This document shows, piece by piece, positions 61,427 through 64,000 of a stretch of 64,000 nt of DNA. Below the pieces are notes generated by a model. It was not told where the DNA came from, did not search any database, and saw nothing but the letters and a program-made list of their open reading frames with translations. The translations under genes were made by a program, and so were the position numbers. Position 1 is the first letter of the stretch. The number at the start of each line of letters is the position of its first letter. Where the stretch lies: NCBI RefSeq assembly GCF_046233715.1, contig NZ_JBJNRJ010000004.1, positions 1 through 64,000 on the forward strand. The letters run 5' to 3'. Source of the stretch: Trujillonella humicola (GTDB lineage: Bacteria > Actinomycetota > Actinomycetes > Mycobacteriales > Geodermatophilaceae).

Positions 61427-64000
<2,574 letters not shown>

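Overview
The window is very GC-rich actinobacterial chromosome with mostly GTG/ATG starts, GTGA stop-start overlaps, SepH, an XPB-type helicase, F420-dependent enzymes, an IdeR/DtxR-type iron box and CIRCE operators. Protein content and gene order suggest a Geodermatophilaceae-like organism (inferred, not proven). From memory, the order XPB helicase, its partner, cold-shock protein, lipoprotein, MFS, DUF3027, DUF2530, MarR, SpoU methyltransferase, SepH, SerC and citrate synthase 2 parallels Mycobacterium tuberculosis around Rv0861c-Rv0889c, so most of the window is a conserved core with insertions.

Layout. 1-5143: HAD phosphatase; a SAM-I riboswitch controlling threonine synthase; a cold-shock protein; groEL behind two CIRCE operators. 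5159-9762: a 4.6-kb mobile element with 21-bp terminal inverted repeats and a short target duplication, inserted in the loop of a terminator hairpin. It carries five tightly packed genes: a zinc-finger DDE transposase, a DEDDh exonuclease, two tiny zinc-ribbon proteins and a thioredoxin-fold protein. 9827-19138: a secreted fibronectin-III protein, DUF72, a disordered acidic protein, an oxidoreductase, DUF4031, an HD phosphohydrolase, an M20 peptidase, a DUF2510/scramblase-like protein and a lipoprotein. 19184-25752: a DNA-repair block with two SF2 helicases (one XPB) and the XPB partner. 25779-37027: small membrane proteins, an endonuclease/exonuclease/phosphatase protein, a nucleotidyltransferase, a cold-shock protein, transporters, MarR and a 2'-5' RNA ligase. 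37034-47689: haem peroxidase, aldo/keto reductase, thioesterase, an autoregulated ABC exporter with TetR, a frameshifted permease, a renalase-like flavoprotein, SpoU methyltransferase, an iron-siderophore binding protein behind an iron box, and a stress protein. 47735-64000: SepH, S9 peptidase, SerC, citrate synthase, PdxH, MFS, UdgX, a NatAB-type exporter, an F420 oxidoreductase, a TPR protein, SMP-30 and the 5' part of PEP carboxylase.

Non-coding structure is rich. A 57-bp compound palindrome occurs three times, each just after a minus-strand stop codon. A 61-bp element starting at a TGA stop occurs twice and shows compensatory base changes. Several convergent pairs share perfect terminator hairpins, one of which contains both stop codons. 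Two genes appear to start at CTG within CTGA overlaps.

The sequence is a draft: the poly-C start and two G-run/N/C-run patches (about 40840-41046 and 53939-54112) are assembly artefacts, and one gene has a one-base frameshift in a homopolymer.
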